The notes beneath the pieces were generated by a model. It was not told where the DNA came from, did no database searches, and saw nothing but the letters and a program-made list of their open reading frames with translations. Both the position numbers and the translations under genes were made by a program. A stretch of DNA of 64,000 nt, taken from assembly GCF_021869535.1 (NCBI RefSeq), contig NW_026262668.1:72313558-72377557 (forward strand), given 5' to 3'. This stretch comes from Mytilus californianus (lineage: Eukaryota; Mollusca; Bivalvia; Mytilida; Mytilidae). Below, piece after piece: positions 1 to 12,599 of the stretch (positions are counted from its first letter, which is position 1; each line of letters opens with the position of its first letter).

Positions 1-1125
1 CATTCAGGAAACGAATAAAGATGTTAAATTGAAAGTTGAGAATGCTAAAAGGACTGTCGATTTAAACCAAGGTTTGCTTACTTAATCTCATGTTTCCATT
101 ACACGTAGAATAAACATTTAGAACTTGTTGAAGATTTCTCAACTTTTGCATTTAAGAAAAACAAAACCATGGAATAATAAAAAATAAATCGATGTTTGCT
201 TTATCATGGTTCACTAGAACGCACTTAATGACAACACCACTGAATCAATCAGAACGAATATGGCTGTTAGGGCGAATATGCTGTCTAAAGTCAAAAAAAT
301 TTGTTGACCTTTAAACCCAAATTTCTATGGCTCTAAATACTCTAATGAGAAATTGGAAAACTATCCAAATACAAACATTAAGGTTGTAGTAATTCTAGCC
401 AAAAAAAAAAATATAATGATTGAATATGATTTGGTTGTTATTACTAGATAATAATCATAAAGAAATCTTTCATTTTCTCCCAACGCAATTAACCCTAATA
501 CTGATTTTTATATTGATTGGCCATTGTTACAATATTAGAATAGCGCATTCATCAGAAATTTAAGAAACTTTATATAACATACACTTTGATCCTTTTAAAA
601 CGTTATATTTTAGATAGAAACATTAAAATTCTACACACGCTTACGCAAGGTAAAAAGCTTGTTTGTCTTGACAGAAAATATCAATTTTCAGTCTAGTTAT
701 CCTGTCAATTTAGCCCAAATGTAAGTAGTGAGTAAATTGATTTACCTCAAAATATGACCGATCTGTCTATTTTTGAATAAAAAAAAAGCCAAGCTGATAA
801 TTTGAAGGACGGATTCGTTTACTTCACAAAATCGTGGCACTTTAGACTTAAAATGATGAGATATAACAATTCTTTATCGGTGTGTTTGTAACGCCAATTT
901 TATAAAAAATCAAAGGTTTTTTTATTACATAAGAAGCGACGGCAGCAGAAATATTTGCATTTTAATCAAACGTTAGCTGTCGAAAACATTTTGATTATTT
1001 TTGTGCGAGCTTTTAAAAATAAGAAGAAAAGAGGAACTCTCGGAACTGTTTGTCTGTTTCAGATCGCAGCGAGTAAAAATGTGATCTGCAAATTTCTATA
1101 CTAAAATTTCTATTTTCTTTTCCAG
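1..1125. other. Left-edge non-coding DNA, probably receptor intron
   Basis: AT-rich with no supportable reading frame. It precedes a strong acceptor (ttttccag, ending 1125) of the receptor exon at 1126, so it is probably the 3' part of that gene's intron. The paralogue's intron is about 4.5 kb, so the upstream exon is expected outside the window. Inference from gene structure. Confidence 0.5.
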
Positions 1126-1406
1126 ATTCTGAGAAATGTGAAGATATCAAATGGCATAGAAAGGCACAAAATAATGTACGAACACTGATTGTTTTAGTCT
1201 CACTATACAGTCTGTCTTTGATTGTTGGTCAGATATTAGCTATTTTCAACATAGATTGGATAAGATATTGCCTTCTTGGAATATTACTAATCTGTGTTTT
1301 AGTAAGTCCATTCTTGTACGTATTACGTGTCCACGAGGTCAAAGTTGCAATGAAGAAAGCATTTCATTGTAAAAGTAATATAGTGGACGTCAGCAGAGAG
1401 TTTTGA
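1126..1406 (+). CDS. Last coding exon of a rhodopsin-like GPCR (partial gene)
   Basis: The exon encodes the C-terminal 92 residues of a seven-transmembrane receptor. It starts after an AG acceptor at 1124-1125, in phase 1 (two bases complete a split codon), and ends at TGA 1404-1406. A short basic/polar linker (SEKCEDIKWHRKAQNNVR) is followed by hydrophobic TM6 (TLIVLVSLYSLSLIVGQI) and TM7, with SPFLY in place of the class A NPxxY motif, then a short tail containing HEVKVAMKKAFHC. TM6 lacks the usual CWxP motif. The protein aligns by eye along its length with the last exon of the minus-strand receptor at 42874-43169, with the same splice phase, so the two are paralogues. Ligand and coupling cannot be inferred. 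The N-terminal exon(s) lie outside the window, so intactness of the whole gene is unknown. Confidence 0.75.
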
Positions 1407-1787
1407 GAAAATTATAAAAGAAAACAAAATCATAATCATACTAAATAGAACACTTCTCCTGTGCTTACTAAAGATGGACGACATTAATCAAAATAATTGT
1501 CTCTTACAGTAATACGACGGCTTTTTCCTTCATCAAAGAACATGCTTTATTTTAAATGTCTGTTAAATCAGCAAGAAGGATACCGTTAAAACTAGATAGA
1601 AGGATTATATATACTTGACAATCGAGAGTCTTTTATAATACAATGAGTTCTAATCTATATCTTACCCCGAGAAGATTGTCTATATCACTTAAGAAGAAAT
1701 CTCTTATAAATCAAGAAGGATGTTTCTCATGTAAATAGGATGACCTTTTCACTGAATATAAGTCCGATTGTAAATCAATGCCTCAAT

Positions 1788-1793
1788 AATAAA
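1788..1793 (+). terminator. Possible polyadenylation signal of the left receptor gene
   Basis: AATAAA followed by an A-run, about 385 bases after the receptor stop codon. This hexamer is common by chance in AT-rich DNA, so the call rests on position only. Confidence 0.25.
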
Positions 1794-1916
1794 AAAAAAA
1801 TAATCATTAAGAGTTTAGGCCTTTTTTTTTAAGATTTCATGTAATATTTTGTTATATATCCTTCGGCCATGATTGACTTTAGGGCCCACAACCAATAAAG
1901 AGCTATACCAAATTCA

Positions 1917-2036
1917 CCCAAACCCTAAAGCTAACCCTAACCAATGCATAATCCTAACAAGAGCCCTAGTCCTAGCCCTAATACCGAAACATCACCTTAA
2001 AAAACTCCTACCCCTAACCATAAACTAAACCCTATC
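1917..2036. repeat. Degenerate telomere-like CCCTAA repeats
   Basis: About 120 bases rich in CCTAA/CCCTAA words (ctaaccctaacc, gagccctagtcctagcccta, cctacccctaacc, aaaccctatc) at irregular spacing. Molluscan telomeres are TTAGGG repeats, so this may be an eroded interstitial telomeric patch, but chance simple sequence is possible. Confidence 0.45.
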
Positions 2037-2489
2037 TTACAAGTACATGGTTCCGTAAAGTAAATGAAGGCCAATCTTTCCTTTCAGACATATCATGGGT
2101 TTTAATTAAATGTTTACGAAGGTTACATTTTTGTGTTACTGTTGGATTATATACTAGTAGACCAAGACATAATTTAGACTAGTAGGAATACGGTTTACCA
2201 AATACTGTATAACATTGATGGAATCAAAAGATACCTCTTGCCCATTTTAGTAGACCTATTTATTGAACTGAGATGATATATTTCTGTATTACTCAAACCT
2301 TTTTGTCAGGTAACCAGGTCAATACCCAATTAGTCTTGCAGAAGGTTGAGTGTCATATTTACTATAACAAGTATTAAAAGAAAATAATTATTTCCCAATG
2401 TTGCCAGGTTATGAGCTTCAAAGTTCATCAAATTCACACCCCAGCAATGAGGTATTTGAAATATATATGTTACAGTGAATGCGTATAAT

Positions 2490-2635
2490 TAGGGATTATG
2501 CATACTCCCTGAAACTTTTAGGGATTATGTTTAATCACTGGCAACTTTAGTGATTATTTATAATAACTACAATTTTCAGGAATTATGCATAATCACTAGA
2601 AGAAATCTCAAGGATTATACATAATAACTGGAATG
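2490..2635. repeat. Five-copy ~30-bp minisatellite
   Basis: Five degenerate tandem copies beginning near 2491, 2520, 2549, 2578 and 2610, built on 'agggattatgcataatcac' followed by a variable 'tggaaactttt'. No coding potential. Confidence 0.7.
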
Positions 2636-2639
2636 ATGA

Positions 2640-4185
2640 GACAATGTAACTTATTCTATAAAATCATATCTAAAAATATTTTTAAACATAAATATTAAAA
2701 TGTTTAGCACAATACTCTAATACAAATCATTTATTCACAAACTACGTTGTAAATTTGGATGACATCTACTATTGCATATTGACCAATCAAGCTTTTTCAT
2801 GCTCTGTATTTTTCCCTTAAAAAACGTATCCTTCACATATTGAATCTGATTTTATCGAATGTTGAAGAGAAAACGAGTGTTCATTAGAAGGTGCCAAAAA
2901 ACTAAATCAGCCCCTCAAATTAATATCTTATATAGGATCGATCCGAGCAAAATTCTGTTACGTATCCAAGCAATTTCCTTTTCAGTCCGTCCATGAAAAA
3001 CGGCCATATATTTTTGGGGTCTTCCTTGTTGCGATTAACATGCAGCATCTGTATCAAAACACTGCAGCCAATATTTTTCTCCTATAAAATTGTGTTCAAT
3101 CTGTCAAGCATGCGTTCTGTTTGTTTTTTTTTCTTCTGTATAGTACGTTGCATTTGTTTGCTAAGTTTGCCTTGTTCATTGGAACATAGAAAACATAAAA
3201 CAAATATTCAATAACATTCATTGCCATTTTTTTACAGCAAATTATATGCACTGTGCCTTTACATTCAGAACATGAATGTGCATTTGACGCTGTTTTGATG
3301 AAACAATACAATTCATTGCATACATGTGCAGTTATCACTATTATTGAAAATTTGGCATTTTAATTTCAATTTTAAATATTTTTTTATTTATGATTTATTG
3401 TGGTTCAACACAGTTGAATAGTAAATCACTGAAAAAACTGTTCACTTTAGATCTGTTAAATGGACAAGGAATGAAAACTGTCTACTTAAACATTAAAAGA
3501 GTAAGAAATGCGGATGATTTATTTGTCTATATTTAATTTATGTTAATCAAACAGGATTTTTGTTCATTAATCATTGTGTAAATGAAAACATTTATATTAT
3601 CTCAAATTCATCATGGTATAAAAGACAATCATTTGTAAATACAGAAAAAAAAAACCGTTCAACGTATTGAAGATTTTAAGACAATTCAAGTTTATGAAAG
3701 CATGTACATTAAGTTTAACTATTTTCTATGTACCGAGGAAATAAAACGTTGACACCCACCTTATTGTTTTTTTAAAGTAGATAATGAACGCCATTTTCTC
3801 GTATTTTATTTCAAAGCTTTATCATGTGTATGTATTCGTTTATATCTTTTTTTCGTTTGATAGTGACCGAAATGATTTTGTATCTAAAATACTTTAGGAC
3901 GTAAACATAAAATACTCAAATGTATATGTAATGATTTATCTTATTTTTACTCATATTTTATATTCGGAACTTTTAATCAACATGTTTTGATGTGTGTCTT
4001 TGTACAGTTCGTCATTGACTTTACATTTTTGAATCCATTTCCTCATCAATGAAAATTTAGTATAATCATAATTGTTTGTTTTATTTATCATAACAAGACA
4101 ATCAAGGTACAGTTAATTTTCCAAAATGCTACAAATAATGTAATTTTTGTCAGAAAATAATTACATAACTCAGGATAATAGTTAC
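2640..4185. other. Intergenic AT-rich stretch, nothing recognised
   Basis: No domain-bearing reading frame, tandem array or repeat family was recognised. Short frames on both strands near 2993-3338 overlap each other and look like chance. Confidence 0.4.
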
Positions 4186-4189
4186 AAGT

Positions 4190-4392
4190 CGGTCAAATAG
4201 TTACAAGTGATCATCAGACTGTCATCACTGTGGTTGTTGGTTGGAATAATTGCAAAGTGCGTTCGACTCCAATTTTATTAAACTAGGATTGTCATTTTCC
4301 AGTCGAAGGTCGGTGGTTTTCTCTGGGTACTCCGGTTTCCTTTACCAATAAAATATGGCCAAGAGTGATGAAAGTGGTGTTTAACACCAACA
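4190..4392 (+). mobile_element. tRNA-derived SINE (mollusc type)
   Basis: A tRNA-like B-box (gttcgactcc, 4261-4270) is followed by a conserved body with 'agtcgaaggtcggtggtt', 'tactccggtttcc' and 'accaataaaa', ending in 'gtgtttaacaccaacag'. This layout matches tRNA-head SINEs spread through molluscs, whose tail reads GTTAAACACCAA. The A-box end is eroded, so the 5' boundary is approximate. SINEs are transcribed by RNA polymerase III and copied by LINE machinery in trans; this copy looks old. Confidence 0.7.
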
Positions 4393-5149
4393 GTTAAGCA
4401 ATCATTTTTATTTTGCACAAATATATGTTTATAACTTTGGTAAATAAAATTTGACTCAGAACTTTATACTGTACATTGTATATCTACAATAAAAGTATTC
4501 TACACGGATTCATTTGAATTATTCATCGTTTCTAAAAACAGTTTCAAATGATAGTTTTCACCTGCGTTTTAGACACAAAGTTCCAGGCATCCGACTCCCT
4601 GTCATTTACCCAGTCTTTCTTTGTAATAAAGTGCATGTATATTTAGCCGTTCTGTGGTCAGATACATCACACAACTCAGTATCGTGTAGCTTTAACTTAA
4701 AAAAATCAGTTGAACTGTTTTCGTCAATTTCCTTTATATATTTTTTCGCCTGTCATAGACTCAGTTGTGCCAGTCTTAGATAATTTTTTCATCAAAGAAT
4801 GCTGTGGTGCTTTGTTGTTTTGAATTATTTATTTGTTTGCCAATCTTATTACATTTTTTTTTTTAATTCTTATTTTTTGAAACCCTCAGGGCAAAAACAT
4901 TACCATCAGCCTATTGTAAAAAAGTCTTCCAAATCTAGATCACCCTCTGGGAGCTTTGACGACCTTCTTTCATGTCTTCATCATCCGCTAGGGTTACATC
5001 ACATTAGAAGTTTTCTTTTTTCACTGCCTGTTAATTTAATAAAATGTTTGAGAGATTATGCACTTGACAAAGGATGCATAAATACATTTTCTCCAATATA
5101 GAGACTGGTCAGTATAATTTGTGATGTATCTCTTTTCCGTCTTTTTAAA

Positions 5150-7129
5150 CCAGTAAGATCGGAACATTTACATGATGAAAAGAGAAATTCCTTCCAGTTC
5201 AGTTTACCAATAAAGGAATTAATGCAATAAACATCAGCAACGTTCTACATCACAAGGAGGTAACATTTAAAATTCCACTTTATTTTCAAAATCAATCTGT
5301 TCCTATTGTATCCTACAGTTACACCAAAACCATTGCACCTAAAGTATTTAACTATAAGCAAGCATTGCATGACCTTAATTTAGAACAATACCTAAAAAAC
5401 CCTCTGACATGTGACTGTTTCCACTCGCCTTATATTTACAGCCACTCGTGTCATGTTATTACTGGGGATCTAAACATAATTCAACATGAACATCTCCGAA
5501 AGGTGATATCTCATGATCCTAAGTTTAGAAAAACCAACACATCGATTAGAACCATAACTTCAAAATAATTATGGATTCCATTGAGGACTACGCCACAGCA
5601 TGGGCTTAACGAGAAGAAGTTGAACTGGACACTTTGTCAGAATGGGTCAAAACAATCAGGTCTCTGATAAAACGTCGAATTCATAAGTTGAAAAACTGTG
5701 TGAATAATCGACCAAAGTCCGTTTTCAGAGACAAAGAAGCTGTGAAATGTCTATCATCTCTTCACGATACATATGTTATTGTCCCTGTGGACAAAGCTTC
5801 AAATAATATTGTCTTTGTATGTAAATCGTACTACTACGAGTGTTTTGTAAAAAAAATGGGAATAAATGAGCACTCAGGTAATCCCACATACAAAAACATA
5901 TCATTTGACTAGGATGAGATTTTGGCAAATCATAAGTCCTTCATGGCTTCATTGAACATTACATTGAACAGCAAATCGGAATACTTACCTTGTTTGCATT
6001 GGATACCTAAGCTTCACAAAATTTCTTACAAACAGCGGTACATTGCCGGCTCATCTGCATGTTCGACGAACGAATTGTCCATTAGATTGACAAAAATTCT
6101 GTCCGCAGTAAAAGAGAGTTTTCAGAAATACTGTGAAAATGTTTACTCACCTAGTGGTATTAACCATATGTCATAATGTGGATTCTAAAAAACTTTAAAG
6201 AACTTCTGGATAATTTTAAATCTCGATCTTTCATTGAAATTAGTTCTATCAAAACTTTTGATTTTTCAACCCTGTTTACCACCATTCCCCATGTGAAATT
6301 GAAAAATCGTCTAAAAGAAATAATCAACAATGCTTTTCAACATAAAAATGGTAGCATACGCTATAAATTTATTACTTTGGGATACCAAACGGCATATTGT
6401 ATTAATAGTGAACAAAATGGTAAAACATGTTACACAGAGGAACAAGTGATCAGTATTCTGGAGTTTCTAATTGACAACATATTTGTTGAATTTGGAGGTA
6501 GACTTTTTCAACAAATTGTCGACATTCCTATGGGAACGAACTGTATGACTCTCCTTGCCAGCCTTTTTCTTATTTTCATGAGTCGGAGTTCATTCAGACA
6601 TTTGTAGAAAACAAGAAGACCAAAGAAGCCAGATCATTTAATTTCACATTCAGTCAGATATATTGATGATGTTCTTTCCATTAACAATCAAAACTTTTCT
6701 GATTGGGATCCATTATTATATCCTCCAGAAATAGAAATTAAAGAAACAACAGACACGGCTTCCTCTGCCTCATTTTTCGATTTCTACCTTGAATTTGACA
6801 TAAGCGGTCATCTCAGTACAAGAATCTATGACAAACGAGACGATTTTAATTTTGAAATTATCAATTTCCCCCCACCTTAGTAGCAATATACCAACTTCAC
6901 CTGCATATGGGATATACATTTCCCAACTCATTCGTTATTCAAGAGCTTTCAGCTGCTACTCAGACTTTATAAAACGTCACCAGTGTCTGAGCTAAAAGTT
7001 GATGAACCAGGATTATGTCAAAAACGTCTCGTCCTTTTTCTAAAAAAGTTCATCGGAAGATACCAAGACCTTATTGATAAATATTCCGTATCAACTTCAC
7101 AAATAATACACGATGGTCTGGAAGTATAA
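5150..7129 (+). pseudogene. Decayed Penelope-like reverse transcriptase
   Basis: Conceptual translation over about 2 kb, broken by stops and frameshifts, gives one reverse-transcriptase ORF. In order: SYTKTIAPKVFNYKQALHDL near 5320; TCDCFHSPYIYSHSCHVITG near 5410; LSEWVKTIRSLIKRRIHKLK near 5635; WIPKLHK near 5999; an RT motif A-like DFSTLFTTIP near 6270; FQQIVDIPMGTNC (motif B) near 6510; RYIDDVLSIN (catalytic YxDD, motif C) near 6656; IYDKRDDFNFEIINFP near 6825; and a terminal segment ending in DGLEV and a stop at 7127. The D-FS-LFTTIP and WIPKLHK motifs fit Penelope-like retroelement RTs better than LTR or ordinary LINE RTs. No GIY-YIG endonuclease was seen. Stops at about 5568, 5910, 6174 and 6605, plus frameshifts, make it a pseudogene. 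The class call is from motif memory. Confidence 0.75.
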
Positions 7130-7469
7130 TTTCTAGGTACTGACGTTGTTTATCATCTGAATTACGTGTTATAGTGTTTTTTATTTGTCTTTGTAAATAA
7201 TTACTTTTACTGTTTAGTCTATTTTTGGTAATATCCCTTGGCGTGGCTCGGTGCTTATACACCCATCATTGTGTTATTTTGCTATGGTAAAATTTTGTAT
7301 TCTTGTCCTTCGTTTTTGCTTATGTGCTTTGTCTATATGCCTTTTTGTTTTTCTTTGTTGACATATTTGTTTGTTTTTATAGTGATAAAATTACAATGTT
7401 GAATGCTGTATCCCTTTTTTTGACATTTTTACCTATTATATGTCTGTTTGTTTTGCTCACACATTGTTG

Positions 7470-7690
7470 TCAATATAATGGAATCTTATGCGACTGTCAT
7501 ACAAGTGAGAGGTTTAGCTAGCTATAAAACCAGGTTTAATCCACCATTGCTACATAAGAAAATGCCTGTGCCAAGTCAGGAATATGACAGTTGTTATCCA
7601 TTCGTTTGATGTGTTTGAGCTTTTGATTTTGCTATTTGATTAGGGACTTTCCGTTTTGAATTTTGTTCGGAGTTCGGTATTTTTGTTATC
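7470..7690 (+). repeat. Interspersed mussel repeat, 3' tail after the RT relic
   Basis: Contains 'ttatgcgactgtcatacaag', 'ccaggtttaatccaccattg', 'gtcaggaatatgacagttgt' and 'gttcggagttcggtattttt'. The same block recurs at 16200-16440 (plus) and, reversed, around 22050-22140. Its position just behind the RT relic suggests it is the retroelement's 3' untranslated end. The 7130-7470 interval between them has no other recognisable content. Confidence 0.65.
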
Positions 7691-7699
7691 TTACGTTTT

Positions 7700-8780
7700 G
7701 CTTAAATTTTGCTCATTACAATTAATTTCCACAAACACTCTAATTTTACACAAAAAACCGACACTTATTTTGCTACCAGCTATCATTATCTTGGAAGTGA
7801 AAAAGGGGGGGGGGGCGTCATGTTTATTTACTCACTTTTAACCTCAATATAATTACTCAATTGAATTAGAATCCATAAGTTAAGCTTTCTGAAATTTAAG
7901 CTGTATTAATACGGGAGATATTTCAAGTGAAAATGGGACGTATCTAGCTACAATGAATTGAACATTGTTTGATAGAATTAAAAGGATTTTAACAAAAATA
8001 AAAAAAGAGCAAAATATAAGTAAGCGGCACATATAAATTTCTACGTTCAGGCAAGATGACAACAAACAAGAAGTTTCTAAATTTGAAATTTCTTTGATAA
8101 AATAACACGAATAACTTGAATTAATAATCAAACAATAATTATTCTGTAAAGTAAAATTGCAAACGGATTTGTTTTTGTCCTAATGAAGAAACCATCTTCA
8201 TTTGAATGGGAAGATATTTGAACAAAATGTACTTTATCTTTATCAAAACAGAAATAGAAATAGAAATAAAAAGACGAAAAAGTAAAAAAACACATACGGA
8301 ATCTGATGAATCTTAAAAAACAAAATCCCAGTTTACTCGTGAAATTCGATACTTTTAAAGCACCTTTGAGGCGTGTAAAATGCGAAACCAAGGTTGGATC
8401 TGAAAAATTCTAGCTCAATTACGTTTGATTAGGCATTTTAAAGGTATTGCTTATTTTTCTGCCGAATAGTTATTATGCAATGATGAAACAATCAGGTACT
8501 TTTACAACCAATGACAATTTGTCTTTATGTTTTTATATCTATAGTGGCCTCTTTTAAATTACTTGTTTTCAACATTTGTTACTGACATTTGCATTCATAT
8601 AAAAAAACGATGTCACCGTTTTTTTAAGATTACATTCACACTGTTTAATAACCATGGCAACAATGTTTAGAACAAATAACATATAAACTGTCATCATGAT
8701 GAAAGTTGATATATGCGAGTCCTACTTTTATATAAGAAGTGTGTCATTATCGTGAGCCTTTGACGAAAACTGTTAATAAG
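7700..8780. other. Intergenic stretch with an 11-base G run
   Basis: No gene or repeat family recognised. An uninterrupted G run lies at 7805-7815. Overlapping minus-strand short frames (7880-8391) have low-complexity composition and no domain. Confidence 0.4.
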
Positions 8781-9260
8781 GATTATATGTAATTTGATTA
8801 TGAAATATAAAGAATATTTGAAACCAACAAACATTCATCGCCTTTAAATATTCTTTCAAACGAGGTTTTATCATAATATCAGATTATCTGTTATGTATCA
8901 TCAATTTCTGTAATGTTTGTGCCTGGCTATTTGGATTGTTTCCTAATTAACTCCGTGATCATAATATTTCTGTTAAAGAGACAAGGCATGTCGAAAATTA
9001 CTGTTATTCACGGAGTGACATATGACATATAACTAATTTTTCAAAGCATCCATCTTGCATACAGCTATATCATATACCATTTGAAAGCTTATCAATAATA
9101 TAATCTTTTTTCGCCCATTCGTCATATATTCGTACGATACATTTTCAGTCAAATTAAGTTCAATCAAAGGTTAAGGAATTTCATTAAACTGGAGTATTTT
9201 TAAGCATAGGTAACCTTTTTCATCTCTTTTCTTGTCAAATAACACTTTATAATCGAGCAT
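8780..9260 (+). repeat. Copy C of the ~6.5-kb repeated unit, part 1
   Basis: Collinear with 27915-28350 (copy A) and 33975-34400 (copy B). Shared landmarks: 'cattcatcgcctt', 'ctaattaactccg', 'tcataatatttctgtt', 'actgttattcacggagtgac', 'gaaagcttatc', 'aaactggagt'. It is more diverged from A and B than they are from each other. The match stops at about 9260 and resumes at about 16455, so roughly 7.2 kb has been inserted here. Confidence 0.8.
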
Positions 9261-9659
9261 TGTTTTCGGTGCAGTGAGAAATCTAGTGACAAATTCTTAC
9301 CTCCCCTGTAAACACTGAAAACTAGATCTTCTTAATGTTTGTCCCATTTTAGGAAGGACGATATCAATTATGGATTCACGGAAAAACGTTCTAGTAAATA
9401 GTGAAAATAGAATGTTATCATTTCCTTCCTTAAGTAGCAAACGACGAGTACATCAGGCTATAGAAGCTTGATGTAAAATTGGTTTAAAATGTTGCTATGC
9501 GAATAAATTCCTGGAGTACCAACTTCAATTTTTTTTTCTACTGGCTGTATACCTTACTGGAACATGCTAATTATCCATATATATTTAAGACAGACAGCTA
9601 GATGCCATAAACATACTACGTATACACAGGCCAGAGTCTGAGCTTGCTATATGATATAA

Positions 9660-10480
9660 AAACTTAATTGACGAAAAAAGGTCATTTATTCAAAATCATA
9701 AAATGCAAAAAATACATTTTGCAAATAAAACATTTGACATAAAAGTTCATATTTAATATGAAATTTTAATACATAATTAATACGAAATTACATCAACTAA
9801 AATCATATCAATTGAATAAATGACAAAGAATAGCAAAGGTGGGGAGAAAAATCTGCCACAAATCCACTCTGAAGTTGAAAGAGTGGATCCCCCACCCGAG
9901 GACTCTGGCGGCATGAATTCAATTTATATATTACTAGTTAGAATTTGAAAGCATGACATTTACATACACCAAGAGATAACACTATATTTTTGTAAAACGT
10001 ATCCACATTGAGGTGAAATATTAAAAGTTCATATAATCATAAACCTACATATATTACTTTTAAATTATTTCTTGCTGATAAACATGATTAAAGGTGTTAA
10101 TCTTATTCCAGACAGGACCACAGTAATAAATTTACAATAATCATCGTTATTAAGTGTATGTATTCATATTTCGTCTTACATCTAGACAGCTAATAACATT
10201 ATCCCTTAAATATTTAAGTTCAGACAATTAGTATTAGTACTGTAATTCACTAAAATCATTTTTGTCTCATTTGACAGATCTGAAATATTTCTCCATAATC
10301 ATTGAATACTGGACAACTAATAATAAAATGGTGTTCTTCTTTTATCTTCAAATAAAATAAAAGTACATTTTTACAAAGCCCTGACTTCTTTCTAAATATG
10401 AAGTTTTATATCGGACATTTTCTATTTTACATTTGGCATTTTTCAATCGGAATTGTATGAAGATAGATACATTTCTTAAG
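9660..10480 (-). pseudogene. 3'-end relic of a LINE retrotransposon
   Basis: On the minus strand a degenerate C-terminal LINE segment can be read: a stretch resembling 'FR...IE..RY....ER', then IKEEHHFIISCPVFNDYGEI, which matches the conserved '(I)EDEYHFLLxCPxY' motif beyond the reverse-transcriptase domain of many animal LINEs. It runs on into an AT-rich 3' untranslated tail. The tail includes a potential hairpin (atccactc ... gagtggat, 9861-9889) flanked by 'ggtgggg' and 'ccccacc'. Frameshifts and stops make it non-functional, and the N-terminal parts are missing (5' truncation is typical of LINEs). The family within LINEs is not determined. Confidence 0.65.
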
Positions 10481-11484
10481 AAAAACAAGTTTTTAAATTG
10501 AAATAAGTAAATAAGTTTCTAATTTAGAACTTTTTTACTCTTAGTTAATTTTTTGTTGAATTCCCAATTGATATGAGACTTTAAAAAAATATTTGGTTAA
10601 CTCGTGACTTATTAAAAAAAGTTAAGCTTTAATCATAATTTTGAATATTCAGCCTTTTAGAAATTTAATTAATGGGTGAATACCAGCATGCTGCATCCGA
10701 TATTAATAGTAATATTTCATATTAATAATACCATTATAAAAAATAACGGGAATCTACCAAACTTACTTAGCACAGCTAAGCTGCGGACTTTTAAAATACA
10801 CTACATATATATATATCGGAAATTTTATTTTTCTATAAAAAAACAAAATAAAAAAAATTATGATTTAAAAGAATAATAACAAATATCATAATGATTTCCT
10901 ATAAATTATTGAAATAAATATTCATATTCATTTTCTTCCTGGCATGCTATAGAGCTTGTTCTGAACATACCTGTAATTTCACTGCCATACATTTAAAAAA
11001 GTTTAATGTTGTATGGTCGTTATTAAGTTGAAAAATGAAAAATATCTTTGAAATCCAAATACAGCTTTTAGTAATTTCTTGTATAGTTTTTCTTTACCTG
11101 GTGCGTTAAAAGTCCATGAGATGTAAATTTTTAACCAAGTAAATATTTTTAACTATTGACATATACTCTAATATCTTTCTCGAAAGAGAAATATTCTTTT
11201 AAATAATAACCTGTTTAGGTAAATATAATGACTTTGGTTTTTGATAGATTGACCTCTAAAGACCATAGCATTTAGTACAAAATTGGAACAAACCATCAAG
11301 TCGTTTCATATATATATATAATTTGAATAATTGCAACTTTAAATTAAATAGGCAATGCTGAAAAACATAACAATTCATGTATACATACAGGAAATTAAAC
11401 TGAGCCATAAAATTAAACAAAAGTAATTAGATAGTAGCCTATCACATTTCCACATTGACAGTCTTAATAATGTATAAAGACATC
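10480..11484. other. Very AT-rich stretch, nothing recognised
   Basis: No gene or family recognised. Contains short A-runs and 'atatatat' tracts near 10805 and 11310. Part of the large insertion that interrupts copy C. Confidence 0.4.
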
Positions 11485-12415
11485 AGGAGGGCAGGCAATA
11501 ATAACCTCACCCGATTAAAATAAAGATCATAAACGTTTAGGCAGGCAAGGCTGACCCAAAACAAGATAGTTGTAATTGTATGAAATAAAGATAATACGTT
11601 TTGGCAGGCAATGCTGACCCTAAACAAGCTAGTTGTGATTGTATGTAATAAAGATCATAGACGTTTTGGCAGGCAATACAGACCCAAAACAGAAGCATAG
11701 CATTTTATTACTACAGACTCATATAAACGTTTTGGCAGGCAATGCTGACCCAAAACAAAAAAGTTGTAATTGTATGAAATAAAGATAATAAATTGGCAGG
11801 CAATACTAACCAAAAAAGAAGCATAGCATTTTATTACTTAAGATCATATAAACGTTTTGGCAGGCAATGCTAACCCAAAACAAGATAGTTGTAAATGTAT
11901 GAAATAAAGATCATAAACGTTTTGGCAGGCAATGCTGACCCAAAACAAGATAGTTGAAATTGTATGAAATAAAGATAATACGTTTTGGCAGGCAATGCTG
12001 ACCCAAAACAAGCTAGTTATAATTGTATGTAATAAAAATCATAGACGTTTTGGCAGGCAATACAGACCTAAAACAGAAGCATAGCATTTTATTACTAAAG
12101 ACTCATATAAACGTTTTGACAGGCAATGCTGACCCAAAACAAAAAAGTTGTAATTGTATGAAATATAGATCATAAATTGGCAGGCAATACTGACCAAAAA
12201 CAGAAACATAGCATTTTATTACTTAAGATCATATAAACGTTTTGGCAGGCAATACTGACCCAAAACAAGATAGTTGTAAATGTATGAAATAAAGATCATA
12301 AAACGTTTTGGCAGGCAATGCTGACCCAAAACATAATAGTTGTAATTGTATGAAATAAAGATCATAATTGTTTTGTCAGGCAATACTGGCCCGAAACAGC
12401 TGAAGCATACAATTC
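11485..12415. repeat. 64-bp satellite with a six-monomer (384-bp) higher-order period
   Basis: About 15 tandem monomers of ~64 bp, each carrying 'acgttttggcaggcaatgct' then 'gacccaaaacaa' and an AT-rich remainder with 'tgtatgaaataaagatcata'. Variant monomers recur in the same order. Three independent landmarks are spaced exactly 384 bp: 'ctagtt' at 11629 and 12013, 'gaagcatag' at 11692 and 12076, 'aattggcaggcaat' at 11791 and 12175. This shows duplication of a six-monomer block after the monomers had diverged. Confidence 0.9.
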
Positions 12416-12429
12416 TGTTACTAACTTAA

Positions 12430-12590
12430 TCCTTTATATCCGGTAAAATTCCATAAAAGAGGGACGAACTCATAGATCGAAAACAAACTGACAACGCCAA
12501 GGCCAAAAATAAAAATACAAACAGACAAATAATAGTACAGATGACCAACATAGAAAACTAAAGACTAATAAACGCATTTGACTTCAATCC
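12430..12590 (-). repeat. Interspersed mussel repeat fragment
   Basis: Contains 'agagggacgaactcatagat', 'aaactgacaacgccaaggcc' and 'catagaaaactaaagac'. Read on the minus strand this is a family I recognise as abundant in mussel genomes. Related sequence occurs in both orientations at 30400-31020, 36950-37560 and 41240-41640. Confidence 0.55.
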
Positions 12591-12599
12591 TTGAATTAC

